DNA of 64,000 bases. It comes from Paenibacillus arenilitoris. GTDB lineage: Bacteria; Bacillota; Bacilli; Paenibacillales; Paenibacillaceae. Below the pieces are notes generated by a model, which was not told where the DNA came from, did no database searches, and saw nothing but the letters and a program-made list of their open reading frames with translations. The DNA is taken from positions 96,120 through 160,119 of the forward strand of contig NZ_JACXIY010000009.1 in NCBI RefSeq assembly GCF_014705655.1. Direction: 5' to 3'. Position 1 is the first letter of the stretch, and each line of letters starts with the position of its first letter. The translations under genes were made by a program, and so were the position numbers. Shown in pieces: positions 35,434-44,548 of the stretch.

Positions 35434-36849
35434 GTGAGCAAATTATGGGGCGGACGTTTCACGAAGAAAACGGACCAATTGGTTGAGGAATATACGGCGT
35501 CGATTATGTTCGACAAAGAGCTGGCCGAGGAGGATATCCAAGGCAGCCTGGCGCATGTGACGATGCTCGGCAAGCAGGGCATTCTGCCGGAGGGCGACGT
35601 CGAGAAAATCAAGGACGGCCTGCATCGCGTCCTGCAGCGCATTAAGCGGGACGACATCGAGTTCTCGATCGGCGATGAGGATATTCACATGAATATCGAG
35701 AAAACGCTGATCGACGACGTCGGCTCCGTCGGCGGCAAGCTGCACACGGGCCGCAGCCGCAACGACCAGGTCGCGACGGATATGCACTTGTGGCTTCGCA
35801 AGCGCGTCGTCGAATTCGTCGACATGCTGCACAAGCTGCAAGCGGCGCTCGTGGAGCAGGCCAAGGCGAACGTCGACACGATCGTTCCGGGCTATACGCA
35901 TCTGCAGCGGGCGCAGCCGATCCTGTTCGCCCATCATCTGATGGCGTACGTCTCGATGTTCGGACGCGATATCGAGCGGCTGCAGGACAGCTACAAGCGG
36001 ATCAACGTGCTGCCGCTCGGCGCGGGCGCGCTCGCCGGGACGACGTTCCCGATCGACCGCCACTTCGTCGCGAGCCAGCTGAAGTTCGACCGCGTGTACG
36101 AGAACAGCCTGGACGCGGTGAGCGACCGCGATTTTATTCTTGAGTTCCTGTCGCATGCTTCGATCATCATGATGCACCTCTCGCGCCTCAGCGAGGAGCT
36201 TATTCTATGGTCGAGCACGGAGTTCCGCTTCGTGGAGCTGGACGACGCGTTCTGCACGGGCAGCAGCATTATGCCGCAGAAGAAAAATCCGGACGTGCCC
36301 GAGCTTGTCCGCGGCAAAACCGGCCGCGTCTACGGCAACCTCGTCGGCCTCTTGACCGTATTGAAGTCGCTGCCGCTTGCGTACAACAAGGACATGCAGG
36401 AGGACAAGGAAGGCATGTTCGATACGGTGAAGACGCTGCAGGGCGCGCTTCAGCTGTTCGCGCCGATGATCGCGACGATGAAGGTGAACAAGGAGCAAAT
36501 GCGCCAAGCGGTGAACCAGGACTTCTCGAATGCGACGGATATCGCCGACTTCCTCGTGAACAAGGGGCTTCCGTTCCGCCAGGCGCACGAGGTGATCGGC
36601 AAGACGGTGCTGTACTGCATCGAGCAGAACAAGTACCTGCTTGACCTGACGCTTGACGAGTTCAAGCAGTTCTCGACGCTGTTCGACGACCGCATCTATG
36701 CGGTGCTTCAGCCGGAGCAGGTCGTCAACGCGCGCAACGTCTACGGCGGCACGGCGAAAGCGCAAGTGGAAGACGCGATCGGCCGCGCCGATCAAGCGCT
36801 CGAAGCGACAGCCGCTTGGGTCTCGGAGTATCTCGAGCGCAGCAGGTAA
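35434..36849 (+). CDS. argH: Argininosuccinate lyase
   Basis: 471 residues from GTG 35434 (AAGGGGTG ~10 bases upstream); TTG 35410 is in frame but would add eight residues unlike the family. The superfamily signature is [12 protein letters not shown], with the [13 protein letters not shown] loop. It splits argininosuccinate into arginine and fumarate. Last gene of the cluster, followed by a perfect 14-bp inverted repeat. Confidence 0.97.
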   Translation: MSKLWGGRFTKKTDQLVEEYTASIMFDKELAEEDIQGSLAHVTMLGKQGILPEGDVEKIKDGLHRVLQRIKRDDIEFSIGDEDIHMNIEKTLIDDVGSVGGKLHTGRSRNDQVATDMHLWLRKRVVEFVDMLHKLQAALVEQAKANVDTIVPGYTHLQRAQPILFAHHLMAYVSMFGRDIERLQDSYKRINVLPLGAGALAGTTFPIDRHFVASQLKFDRVYENSLDAVSDRDFILEFLSHASIIMMHLSRLSEELILWSSTEFRFVELDDAFCTGSSIMPQKKNPDVPELVRGKTGRVYGNLVGLLTVLKSLPLAYNKDMQEDKEGMFDTVKTLQGALQLFAPMIATMKVNKEQMRQAVNQDFSNATDIADFLVNKGLPFRQAHEVIGKTVLYCIEQNKYLLDLTLDEFKQFSTLFDDRIYAVLQPEQVVNARNVYGGTAKAQVEDAIGRADQALEATAAWVSEYLERSR

Positions 36850-36860
36850 TAGGGGATGAA

Positions 36861-36909
36861 CAAAACAGCTCAGCAGCAGCCGGAGACGGCTGACGGCTGA
36901 GCTGTTTTG
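36861..36909. terminator. Bidirectional terminator between argH and the VanW gene
   Basis: CAAAACAGCTCAGC and GCTGAGCTGTTTTG pair perfectly around a ~20-base partly paired loop, with T-rich ends on both strands. It lies between converging genes. Confidence 0.8.
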
Positions 36910-36934
36910 GTTTGCGGGCAGCGGGAGTGCGCTC

Positions 36935-38374
36935 CTACAAACCATCCTCCAAAATAGATTCCGAAGGATCCGGCGTCGGCGTTGGCTCCGGCCCGCCTTT
37001 CATCGCCCCAACCTCCACGATCGTCGGCTGCGCCCGGTACGTATCGTGCGACACCTTCTCGCGCGATACGACCTCGCCGTCCCGCACGAAGGTGCGGTAC
37101 GTGTCGACGACGTAGCCCGGCTTGCCTTGCTCGACCGTCACCCGTTGGCCGGGCGAGAGCTTATCGTTTACTTTCTCCTGCACGGCAGGCGCGACCGTCT
37201 TCAGCGTGACCGATTCGATGTCGTAACGAATATTATCCGGCATCGTGCCGAACAGCTTGACGGTGAGCTCGCGGTCCTTCACTTCGGTGCGGATGATCAA
37301 ATGCTTGCCGGTCGTATTTTTGAAACGGAAGTTGATCGCCCCGCCCGCATAAGTCGCGTCCTGCCCGAGCGGCAGGTAGGCGACGGGGAGAGAGTGGTTG
37401 CGGCGTTCCACGATTTCGAGGCCCGAGCGGAGCACCGCGTTGTACAGCGTGCTCGACACCTGGCAGATGCCGCCGCCGATGCCCGGCACCAGCTTGCCGT
37501 TCAGGATGACCGGCGCCTCGCGGTATTCGTACAGCTCTTCCGCGCGGGCGATCAGCTTGCCGTAGTCGAATATTTCACCCGGCGCCAGATGCCAGTCGTT
37601 AAGCGCCTCGGCGGTTACCGTGACGTTATGCGCACGACCTTCGGCACTCGTTTTGAAGTCCGTCGAGAACTCGATGATTTTGCGATCGATGCCTTCGTCC
37701 TTCAGCTTCTCCAGCGTCACCTCCGGGTGGATGACGGCGACGGGCAGCTCCGCTTCGAAAGCTTCTTCCACGTCCGCGCCGATCTCCTCCCGCTCCAGTA
37801 AAATCCACTTTCCGACCTCCTTCGACAACGCCTTCATATCCAGTCGATAAGCATCGACATGCGGCTCATACCTGACCTCGTCGTTCGCGGTAATCGCGCG
37901 CGAGGCGTTCTTCGTTTCGCTGTTCTCGAGCCAGCCCCATTGCTTGCGGACGGCGGCGTCGAAAACGTCGCTGTTCCAGCTCTGCTCCAACGCGAAAGAC
38001 TTTTCGAACTTGTAGCGGTGAACGGCGCGTTCCCACAAGTCGCCGTCCTGCAGCTTCGCGATCGCCTCCCTGACGCCGGAGAACTCGGCCTTGTACCCAA
38101 GCTCGGCGACCGACCAGCTCTTGCTGTCCGCCGCCCCCTTGGAGGCGCGGATCGTTATCGTGCGCTGCAGCAGCGATTCCTCGTATTGCTCGAGCAGCTT
38201 CAGCGCGTTCAGGATCGGCATCCCCCCGATGGGGATGCCGGCCGCTTCCGCCTTTGCCGGTACGGTGTTCTGGTTTGCGTAATTCCACACGAAACCCCAT
38301 CCGACGGCGGCAACGAGGAGCAATGAACAAAGGACGATAAGGCCGATGTGAATTCGTTTTAAAATAGGGATCAC
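36935..38374 (-). CDS. Membrane-anchored VanW family protein with G5 domain
   Basis: 479 residues. One N-terminal membrane helix (IGLIVLCSLLLVAAVGWGFVW) with the bulk outside. Residues ~45-200 look like a peptidoglycan-binding-4 domain. The VanW domain follows (FDYGKLIARAEELYEYREAP; VPGIGGGICQVSSTLYNAVLRSG; the Asn/His/Ser-rich ERRNHSLPVAYLP). A G5 domain at ~400-460 (RVTVEQGKPGYVVDTYRTFV) and a short Pro/Thr tail end it. VanW occurs in vancomycin clusters, but most copies, like this one, stand alone; a wall-related role is inferred. The GTG start directly abuts AAGGA, an odd spacing. Confidence 0.9.
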   Translation of the reverse strand: MIPILKRIHIGLIVLCSLLLVAAVGWGFVWNYANQNTVPAKAEAAGIPIGGMPILNALKLLEQYEESLLQRTITIRASKGAADSKSWSVAELGYKAEFSGVREAIAKLQDGDLWERAVHRYKFEKSFALEQSWNSDVFDAAVRKQWGWLENSETKNASRAITANDEVRYEPHVDAYRLDMKALSKEVGKWILLEREEIGADVEEAFEAELPVAVIHPEVTLEKLKDEGIDRKIIEFSTDFKTSAEGRAHNVTVTAEALNDWHLAPGEIFDYGKLIARAEELYEYREAPVILNGKLVPGIGGGICQVSSTLYNAVLRSGLEIVERRNHSLPVAYLPLGQDATYAGGAINFRFKNTTGKHLIIRTEVKDRELTVKLFGTMPDNIRYDIESVTLKTVAPAVQEKVNDKLSPGQRVTVEQGKPGYVVDTYRTFVRDGEVVSREKVSHDTYRAQPTIVEVGAMKGGPEPTPTPDPSESILEDGL

Positions 38375-38577
38375 TCCTTCCGGCGCATTCCAAATGAGAC
38401 AGTCTTACATGTATATGCAGCACATGCGGATAAATTGTCTCCCGCCATAGCAGACCCGGATTCGACAATTGGTCAATTATGAGATTTGTGAAAAATGAGG
38501 AAGATGAGACGGTTGTGAAGGAATTCAGCGCAATCTGTCGAAATAGTACTACTGAAATACATACAGGATGTGATAAT

Positions 38578-39264
38578 GTGATCGAAATGCAAGACATCTG
38601 GAAGACCTACGCCGATGGGACGCATGCTCTCCGAGGCGTATCTGTACGTATAGATCGCAACGAATTCGTCTATTTGGTCGGACCGTCGGGCGCGGGCAAG
38701 TCGACGTTCATGAAATTGATTTACCGAGAGGAAGTGCCCACCAAAGGGCAATTATCGGTTAACGGCTTTAACATCGGCAAGCTGAAGCCGCGCAAAATCC
38801 CGTTCGTCAGGCGGAACATCGGCGTCATTTTCCAGGATTTCAGACTGCTGCCCAAGCTGACGGTTTATGAAAACGTCGCCTTCGCCATGGAGGTCATCGA
38901 GGCGCCGCGGCGGATCATGAAGAAGCGGACGATGGAGGTGCTCGACCTCGTCGGCTTGAAGCACAAGCATGCCAGCCTTCCGGCCCAGCTGTCCGGCGGC
39001 GAGCAGCAGCGCGTCTCGATCGCGCGGGCGATCGTGAACAACCCGTCCGTCATCGTCGCGGACGAGCCTACGGGCAACCTGGATCCGGAGACGTCGGTCG
39101 GAATCATGAATTTGCTCGAGGAGATTAACTTCCGCGGCTCCACCATCGTGATGGCGACGCATAACAAGGAGATCGTCAACTCCATGCGCAAGCGCGTCAT
39201 CGCGATCGAGAACGGCAACATCGTTCGCGACGAGGCAAGAGGGGAGTACGGCTATGAGGTTTAG
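38578..39264 (+). CDS. ftsE: Cell division ATP-binding protein FtsE
   Basis: 228 residues from GTG 38578, giving the family-typical start [11 protein letters not shown]; an in-frame ATG at 38479 would add 33 unrelated residues. Walker [10 protein letters not shown] near 36, ABC signature [14 protein letters not shown] near 139, Walker [13 protein letters not shown] near 159. With FtsX it forms the ABC-type complex that uses ATP to activate wall hydrolases. It overlaps ftsX by 11 bases. Confidence 0.96.
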   Translation: MIEMQDIWKTYADGTHALRGVSVRIDRNEFVYLVGPSGAGKSTFMKLIYREEVPTKGQLSVNGFNIGKLKPRKIPFVRRNIGVIFQDFRLLPKLTVYENVAFAMEVIEAPRRIMKKRTMEVLDLVGLKHKHASLPAQLSGGEQQRVSIARAIVNNPSVIVADEPTGNLDPETSVGIMNLLEEINFRGSTIVMATHNKEIVNSMRKRVIAIENGNIVRDEARGEYGYEV

Positions 39265-40171
39265 CACGCTGCTCCGGCACCTGCGCGAAGGGGCCAAAAA
39301 TATCATCCGGAACGGCTGGATGTCGTTTGCGTCGATGAGCTCGATTTTTATTTCGCTTTTCATATTGGGAACATTCTTCCTGCTGGCGATGAACGTCAAT
39401 TCGATGGCCGGCCAGATGGAGAGCCAGGTCCAAATTCGCGTCTATTTGCAGCTGAATGTCGAACAAGCCAAGATGACGGAGCTGCAGAACAAGATCGGCA
39501 ACCTGACCGAGGTCAGCAAAGTAACGTTCGTGTCCAAGGCCGAGGGGCTTGAGCTGCTCCGCAAAAACTTGGGCAAGGAAAACGAGGATTTGCTCGAGGG
39601 CTACGACAACGAAAAAAATCCGCTCCCGGACTCCTTTACCGTCGACGTCTACGATCCGCAATCGATCGAAGCGGCGGCGCAGCAGATCGACGCCATCAAC
39701 AAGGCGGACGAGACGCAGCCCATTTCGAAAATCAAATACGGACAAGGCACGGTCGAGACGCTGTTCAAAGTTACGAATGCGGTCCGAAACATCGGCATCG
39801 TCATCGTCGTCGGACTGTCCGTGACCGCGATGTTCCTGATTTCCAATACGATCAAAATGACGATCCTCGCAAGGCGCCGCGAGATCGGCATCATGAAGCT
39901 GGTAGGCGCGACGAACTCGTTCATTCGCTGGCCTTTTTTTATCGAAGGCGCATTGATCGGCATCATAAGCTCGATCGTTACGACGGTTCTTATATTGATC
40001 GGCTATTCTCAGCTCGTGAAGCTGACGCAGATGGAAATGTCGCTGATGATGATCAAGCTTGTCACCCTAGAGGAGTCCGGGCTGCTGACCGCAGCGCTTC
40101 TCATCGGACTCGGTACGTTAATCGGCATTTGGGGAAGCACCATTTCGGTACGAAAGTATTTGAAAGTGTAG
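39254..40171 (+). CDS. ftsX: Cell division membrane protein FtsX
   Basis: 305 residues with four membrane helices: one near 20-45 (FASMSSIFISLFILGTFFLL), then a large outside loop (~45-170), and three near the C-terminus. The loop recruits the peptidoglycan hydrolase. It overlaps ftsE; the M23 hydrolase gene starts 12 bases downstream, matching FtsEX-CwlO/PcsB arrangements. Confidence 0.96.
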   Translation: MRFSTLLRHLREGAKNIIRNGWMSFASMSSIFISLFILGTFFLLAMNVNSMAGQMESQVQIRVYLQLNVEQAKMTELQNKIGNLTEVSKVTFVSKAEGLELLRKNLGKENEDLLEGYDNEKNPLPDSFTVDVYDPQSIEAAAQQIDAINKADETQPISKIKYGQGTVETLFKVTNAVRNIGIVIVVGLSVTAMFLISNTIKMTILARRREIGIMKLVGATNSFIRWPFFIEGALIGIISSIVTTVLILIGYSQLVKLTQMEMSLMMIKLVTLEESGLLTAALLIGLGTLIGIWGSTISVRKYLKV

Positions 40172-40183
40172 GTGGACGAAAAC

Positions 40184-41443
40184 GTGCAAAAGAGAAAATG
40201 GTTATGGTTTGTCGCGGTCATGATGCTGTCGGCGTTCATCCTTCAGCCGACCGGCGGGGAAGCGGCATCCCTCTCGGACATTCAGAAGCAGCTTGAAGCG
40301 GCGAAGAAGGAAATGAGAGAGGCCGAGCGCAGGGCGGCGAACGCTCAGCATCAGGCGAACAGCGCGAAGAACGATGCGGCGAACGCCGAGAGCGAGAAGC
40401 ACGATATCGAAGGGAAGAAGGTGGAGGCTCAAGCTTCCATCACCAACCTCCTCGCGGAAATCGATAACGTCGTGATCAACAAGACGAAAACGCAGGCGGA
40501 GCTTGACGCGAAGGAAGAGGAGCTGCTCCAGACTGGTCTCGAGCTGGAGCAGGCCGAGAAGCGCGTCATCGAGCGAGACAAGCTGCTGCAATCGCGGATG
40601 AGGCTCATGTACACGAACGGCTTCGTGTCGTATATGGACGTCTTGCTCAGCGCGACGAGCTTCAGCGATTTTATCGACCGGTTCGACGCCCTTCAATCGA
40701 TTCTGACGCAGGACCGCGAAATTCTCGAGGAGCAGAAGAAAGAGAAGGAGCTCGTCGTCGTCAAGAAGGCCGAAGTGGAGAAGCAGCTCGGCGAGGTTCA
40801 GGAGATGTACGCCAGACTGGAGAAGTACCAGGATCATCTCGTGAAGAAGGAGCAGGAGAAGGAGAGAATGATCGCCAGCTACAACGCGAACATTCAGCAG
40901 CTGGATTCCAAGCTCGAGGAGATCGACGACCAGCTTGAAGAGCTGGAGGGAATCAGCAAGGAGCAGGAGGAGCTTCTGATGAAGCTCGCCTCGGAGGTGT
41001 CCAAGCTGAACGCCGAGAAGAACCGGATCGCCAACCCCTATACCGGAGGCAGGCTCGGCATGCCGATCAAAGACAACTACCGGATCAGCTCGGGCTTCGG
41101 CACGCGGATCCATCCGATCACGGGCAAGCGGCACACGCATACGGGCCTCGACTTCGCGGCTCCGCAAGGAACGGACATCTATGCGGCCGAGGACGGGGTC
41201 GTGATCGTGGCGCAAGTATGGAGCACGTACGGCAACTGCGTCATCATCGACCACGGCAACGGTCTGTGGACGCTTTACGCGCATATTCGCAACGGCGGCA
41301 CTTTTGTGGAGAAGGGCGATACGGTCAAGAAAGGCGAAAATATCGCCGAAGTCGGCAGCACGGGCAACTCGACCGGCCCGCATTTGCATTTCGAGGTTCG
41401 CAAAAACGAGACGCCGGTCAATCCGAGCGGCTATTTGAAATAA
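40184..41443 (+). CDS. M23 peptidoglycan endopeptidase with coiled coil (EnvC/PcsB/CwlO-like FtsEX partner)
   Basis: 419 residues from GTG 40184 (AGGTGG 8 bases upstream; GTG 40172 is in frame). Signal peptide core LWFVAVMMLSAFIL, cleaved near GEAAS. A long coiled coil at ~30-270 is followed by an M23/LytM domain at ~300-415, with zinc ligands in HTHTGLDFA, the Asp of GLD, and HLHFEV. Because HxxxD and HxH are intact, it is probably an active endopeptidase rather than a degenerate activator. FtsEX probably moves the coiled coil to free the active site. A terminator follows. Confidence 0.92.
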   Translation: MQKRKWLWFVAVMMLSAFILQPTGGEAASLSDIQKQLEAAKKEMREAERRAANAQHQANSAKNDAANAESEKHDIEGKKVEAQASITNLLAEIDNVVINKTKTQAELDAKEEELLQTGLELEQAEKRVIERDKLLQSRMRLMYTNGFVSYMDVLLSATSFSDFIDRFDALQSILTQDREILEEQKKEKELVVVKKAEVEKQLGEVQEMYARLEKYQDHLVKKEQEKERMIASYNANIQQLDSKLEEIDDQLEELEGISKEQEELLMKLASEVSKLNAEKNRIANPYTGGRLGMPIKDNYRISSGFGTRIHPITGKRHTHTGLDFAAPQGTDIYAAEDGVVIVAQVWSTYGNCVIIDHGNGLWTLYAHIRNGGTFVEKGDTVKKGENIAEVGSTGNSTGPHLHFEVRKNETPVNPSGYLK

Positions 41444-41471
41444 GCGGCACTTATACGATAGCTTCGAATCT

Positions 41472-41499
41472 AAGGCAGCCCGCGTGGCTGCCTTCTTAT
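41472..41499 (+). terminator. Terminator after the M23 hydrolase gene
   Basis: AAGGCAGCC / GGCTGCCTT with a 5-base loop, then CTTATT. Confidence 0.75.
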
Positions 41500-41620
41500 T
41501 CAAAATCGGACGAATCGCAGGATTAGCCGGATCAGGCAAATAATTGCAAGCCGCTTGTCATATACTAGGGTGGTCTTGATTTCGAAGACCGTGTAAGGAT
41601 TGAGAAGGTGGTGTAGAAAG

Positions 41621-43078
41621 GTGCAATTCAAAGGACGCACAGTATTCGCGTTCGTCATGCTGACGATGATCGCTTCCGTGCTCGTTACGCTGACGTGCGC
41701 GGATTTGATCTTGAAACGGGACGAGTCGTCGCCCTATGCGGTTACGGCCGCGGCGGCCTCCGAAGGCGACCGCTACAGGCTGCGGGACAATGAGCTGACG
41801 AAGCTGAACGCGGTGCTCGAATTGATCGAAACGAAGTACTTTCAAAAGGTCGACCGCGGCGAACTTCTCGACGGGGCGGTGAGCGGCATGATGGCGTCGC
41901 TGTCGGATCCGTACTCCGTTTATATGGAGAAGGACGAGGCGCAGCATTTTTCGGAATCGATCGAAGGCTCGTTCACGGGCATCGGCGCGGAGGTGACGAT
42001 GGAGAACGGCCGCGTCGTCGTCGTATCGCCGATCAAGGGCTCGCCCGCCGAGCGTTCGGGCTTGCTTGCCAAGGACGTGCTCCTGTCCGTCAACGGCGAG
42101 AAGCTCGACGGCCTCAATCTGCAGGAAGCGGTGGCGAAGATCCGTGGGCCGAAAGGGACGAAGGCCAAAATTCAAGTGCAGCGGGCTGGCTTCTCGGAGC
42201 CGATTCAGCTCGTCCTCATTCGCGACGACATCGATGTCGAGACGGTCTACGCCAGCTTGAGGCCGGACGGCGTCGGCATTATCGAGATCCGCCAGTTCTC
42301 GCTGCATACGGCGGAACGGTTCAAGGAAGAGCTCGCCCGGCTCGAAGAGAAGGGCATGAAGGGACTCGTGCTGGACGTGCGCAACAACCCGGGCGGCGTG
42401 CTGCCGGTCGTCGTGGAGATCGCGGAGTCGTTCATGGCGAAAGGAAAAACGATCGTCCAGGTGGAGGACCGGGAAGGCAACCGGGAGAAGACGGTGTCGG
42501 GCGGGAAGAGCAAAACGTATCCGATCGCCGTTCTGATCAACGGCGGCAGCGCCAGCGCATCGGAAATATTGGCGGGAGCGCTGAAGGAAGGCGCAGGCGC
42601 CAAGTTGGTTGGAGAAACCTCCTTCGGCAAAGGGACGGTACAGGTCAGCTATAATAAGGCGCTCGGCGACGGCAGCCTCGTGAAGATGACGATAGCCAAG
42701 TGGCTGACGCCGGACGGTAACTGGATTCACGAGAACGGGATCAAGCCGGATATCGAGGTAAAGCCGCCGGGTCTGTATACGGTAGCAAGGTTGAATCTGT
42801 CGGAGACGCTGAAGCAGGATATGCTCGGCGAGCAGGTGAAGAGCGCGCAAATCATGCTGGGCGGCTTAGGCTACGAGCCCGGGCGCGAGGACGGCTATTT
42901 CGACGCCGAGACGGCGCAGGCCGTGAGCAAGTTCCAAGCCGAGCACGGCTTGACCGTGAGCGGTCTGGTCGACCGGAAAACCGGCGAGGCGCTCGAGAAG
43001 GCGGTTGTTAAATGGATTCAGGAAAAAAATAACGATAACCAGCTGCATGAAGCGATCAAGGCCGTAAGCAGGAAATAA
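41621..43078 (+). CDS. ctpB: S41 carboxy-terminal processing protease (CtpA/CtpB-like)
   Basis: 485 residues from GTG 41621 (AAGGTGG 9 bases upstream; TTG 41600 is in frame). One N-terminal hydrophobic segment (VFAFVMLTMIASVLVTLTCA), a PDZ domain at ~95-180 (GSPAERSGLLAKDVLLSVNG), then the S41 core with nucleophile Ser in NGGSASASEILAGAL near 309 and general-base Lys in GETSFGKGTVQ near 337. A C-terminal peptidoglycan-binding-1 domain lies at ~395-465. CtpB cleaves SpoIVFA in sporulation in B. subtilis; the neighbourhood ftsEX-ctpB-minJ is shared, so orthology is likely. Confidence 0.92.
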   Translation: MQFKGRTVFAFVMLTMIASVLVTLTCADLILKRDESSPYAVTAAAASEGDRYRLRDNELTKLNAVLELIETKYFQKVDRGELLDGAVSGMMASLSDPYSVYMEKDEAQHFSESIEGSFTGIGAEVTMENGRVVVVSPIKGSPAERSGLLAKDVLLSVNGEKLDGLNLQEAVAKIRGPKGTKAKIQVQRAGFSEPIQLVLIRDDIDVETVYASLRPDGVGIIEIRQFSLHTAERFKEELARLEEKGMKGLVLDVRNNPGGVLPVVVEIAESFMAKGKTIVQVEDREGNREKTVSGGKSKTYPIAVLINGGSASASEILAGALKEGAGAKLVGETSFGKGTVQVSYNKALGDGSLVKMTIAKWLTPDGNWIHENGIKPDIEVKPPGLYTVARLNLSETLKQDMLGEQVKSAQIMLGGLGYEPGREDGYFDAETAQAVSKFQAEHGLTVSGLVDRKTGEALEKAVVKWIQEKNNDNQLHEAIKAVSRK

Positions 43079-43100
43079 ACCGCGCATGTCGAAAACGTAT

Positions 43101-43135
43101 AAGGTTGGCCCGACCGGGGTCAGCCTTTATTTTTT
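43101..43135 (+). terminator. Terminator between the S41 protease and minJ
   Basis: AAGGTTGGCCC / GGGTCAGCCTT (G-T pairs) followed by ATTTTTT. Confidence 0.75.
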
Positions 43136-43173
43136 GCAATCAAGCCTGGACTCGAGCGGGGAGGATCGGAAAA

Positions 43174-44484
43174 TTGGAGACGACGATGGAAGTGCTGCGG
43201 TTGGCGGGACGGGCGGCCGTCCAATTGGTTTCCCAGCCGTTTTATTATATCGCGGTTTTATTTATTATCCTGCAATATACGAGGCAAATCCGAATGGAGC
43301 GGCAGCTGTTCGCCGTCAAGCTCCGCCACTGGCCCGGTCTCGTCTTGAAAGCGCTGCTTGCCGGCGTTGCGATCGGCATCGGCGCATCCTTCGCCGGGGC
43401 ATTCCTCGGCTTTGCCTTAAGCGCGCAAGCCGTCATCTGGCTGTGGGCGGTCGCCGCGCTCCTTATGCTCGTCCGCATACGCTATTTGTGCTTCGCCTAT
43501 AGCGCCGGGATCATCGCGCTGCTTCAATGGCTGCTGGGGTGGACGACGCTGGCGGAGCGGGATGACTGGATCGGATCGCTCGCGGTCTCCCTTGCAGGGA
43601 TCGACGCGGCCGGACTTCTCGCGCTCGTGGCGCTGCTCCATTTGGCGGAGGCGCTTCTTGTGCGCTGGCAGGGGGATCGGCTGTCGACGCCGCTTTTTGT
43701 GGAAGGGAAGAGGGGCAAGCTCGTGGGCGGCTATATGCTGCAGGGCTTCTGGCCGGTGCCGCTGCTCATGCTTGTGCCGTCTACAGCCGAAGGAGCGCAG
43801 GCGATCGAGCTGCCTTGGACGCCGCTCTTCGGCACGGCGGCCGGGTCGCTGGGGTGGACCGTCATTGCGCTGCCGATGATTATCGGCTTTACGGAGATGA
43901 CCCGTTCGATGCTGCCGAAGGAGAAGGCGAGACATGCCGCGCGAGGGCTGCTCATCTACAGCGCGGCGTTAGCGGCCGCCGCGGTTCTCGCTTGGTGGCA
44001 GTCCGCGCTGCTCCCTGCAGCGGCCCTCGTCTCCATCATGCTTCACGAAGCGATGATTTGGCGCAGCCGCTATCTCGAGTCGGCCCGGACGCCGCTGTAC
44101 GTGCATGACGCGAGAGGCTTGCGCATATTGGGCGTCGTTCCGGGAACGCCGGCGGATGCGATGGGTCTCGCGGCAGGCGAGATCGTGCAGAAGGTGAACG
44201 GCGTGCGCGTCCGCACGAAGGAAGAGCTGTATGAGGCGCTCGTCCAAAATTCGGCCTTCTGCAAGCTGGAGGTGCTGAACAACGAAGGCGAGCTGAAATT
44301 CGCGCAGCGGGCGAGATATGCCGGGGAGCATCATCAGCTCGGCGTCATTCTGGCGCCGGACGAGCAGGCGAACTTCTATGCTTCGTCCGGCCCGGCCTCG
44401 CTCATCGGGCTGCTGCGCAGCACGCGGGTATCGAGCCGGCGCGGCCAGGCAGCGGCATCCGGCAAGGAGCGGGCCGAGGTATAA
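43174..44484 (+). CDS. minJ: MinJ-like multispan PDZ protein
   Basis: About 436 residues. TTG 43174 has GGGGAGG ~8 bases upstream; ATG 43189 is an equal rival with GGAG 6 bases upstream. Seven or so hydrophobic helices fill residues ~10-300. They are followed by a PDZ domain at ~314-375 (LRILGVVPGTPADAMGLAAGEI) and a basic tail. In B. subtilis MinJ (YvjD) bridges DivIVA and MinD at poles and septum and lies next to ctpB, ftsX and ftsE, as here. Sequence similarity of the membrane part is low in this family, so the name rests on topology and context. Confidence 0.78.
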   Translation: METTMEVLRLAGRAAVQLVSQPFYYIAVLFIILQYTRQIRMERQLFAVKLRHWPGLVLKALLAGVAIGIGASFAGAFLGFALSAQAVIWLWAVAALLMLVRIRYLCFAYSAGIIALLQWLLGWTTLAERDDWIGSLAVSLAGIDAAGLLALVALLHLAEALLVRWQGDRLSTPLFVEGKRGKLVGGYMLQGFWPVPLLMLVPSTAEGAQAIELPWTPLFGTAAGSLGWTVIALPMIIGFTEMTRSMLPKEKARHAARGLLIYSAALAAAAVLAWWQSALLPAAALVSIMLHEAMIWRSRYLESARTPLYVHDARGLRILGVVPGTPADAMGLAAGEIVQKVNGVRVRTKEELYEALVQNSAFCKLEVLNNEGELKFAQRARYAGEHHQLGVILAPDEQANFYASSGPASLIGLLRSTRVSSRRGQAAASGKERAEV

Positions 44485-44494
44485 AGAAAAAGGA

Positions 44495-44531
44495 AAGCGG
44501 CGGAGCCCGGTTGGGGCTCCGCCGCTTTTTT
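44495..44531. terminator. Bidirectional terminator between minJ and the large adhesin
   Basis: AAGCGGCGGAGCCC / GGGCTCCGCCGCTT with a short loop. TTTTTT follows on the plus strand and an A-rich tract precedes it, so it can serve both converging genes. Confidence 0.88.
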
Positions 44532-44548
44532 AACGCGTGTAAGGAGGA

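Noticed and set aside
38479..38577. ATG 38479 as ftsE start (33 extra residues)
   Set aside because: The extra residues do not resemble FtsE; GTG 38578 gives the standard 228-residue protein with AGGA upstream.
38375..38577. Promoters for ftsE and the VanW gene in the divergent gap
   Set aside because: Several partial -10 and -35 matches exist, but none with acceptable spacing; not reported as features.
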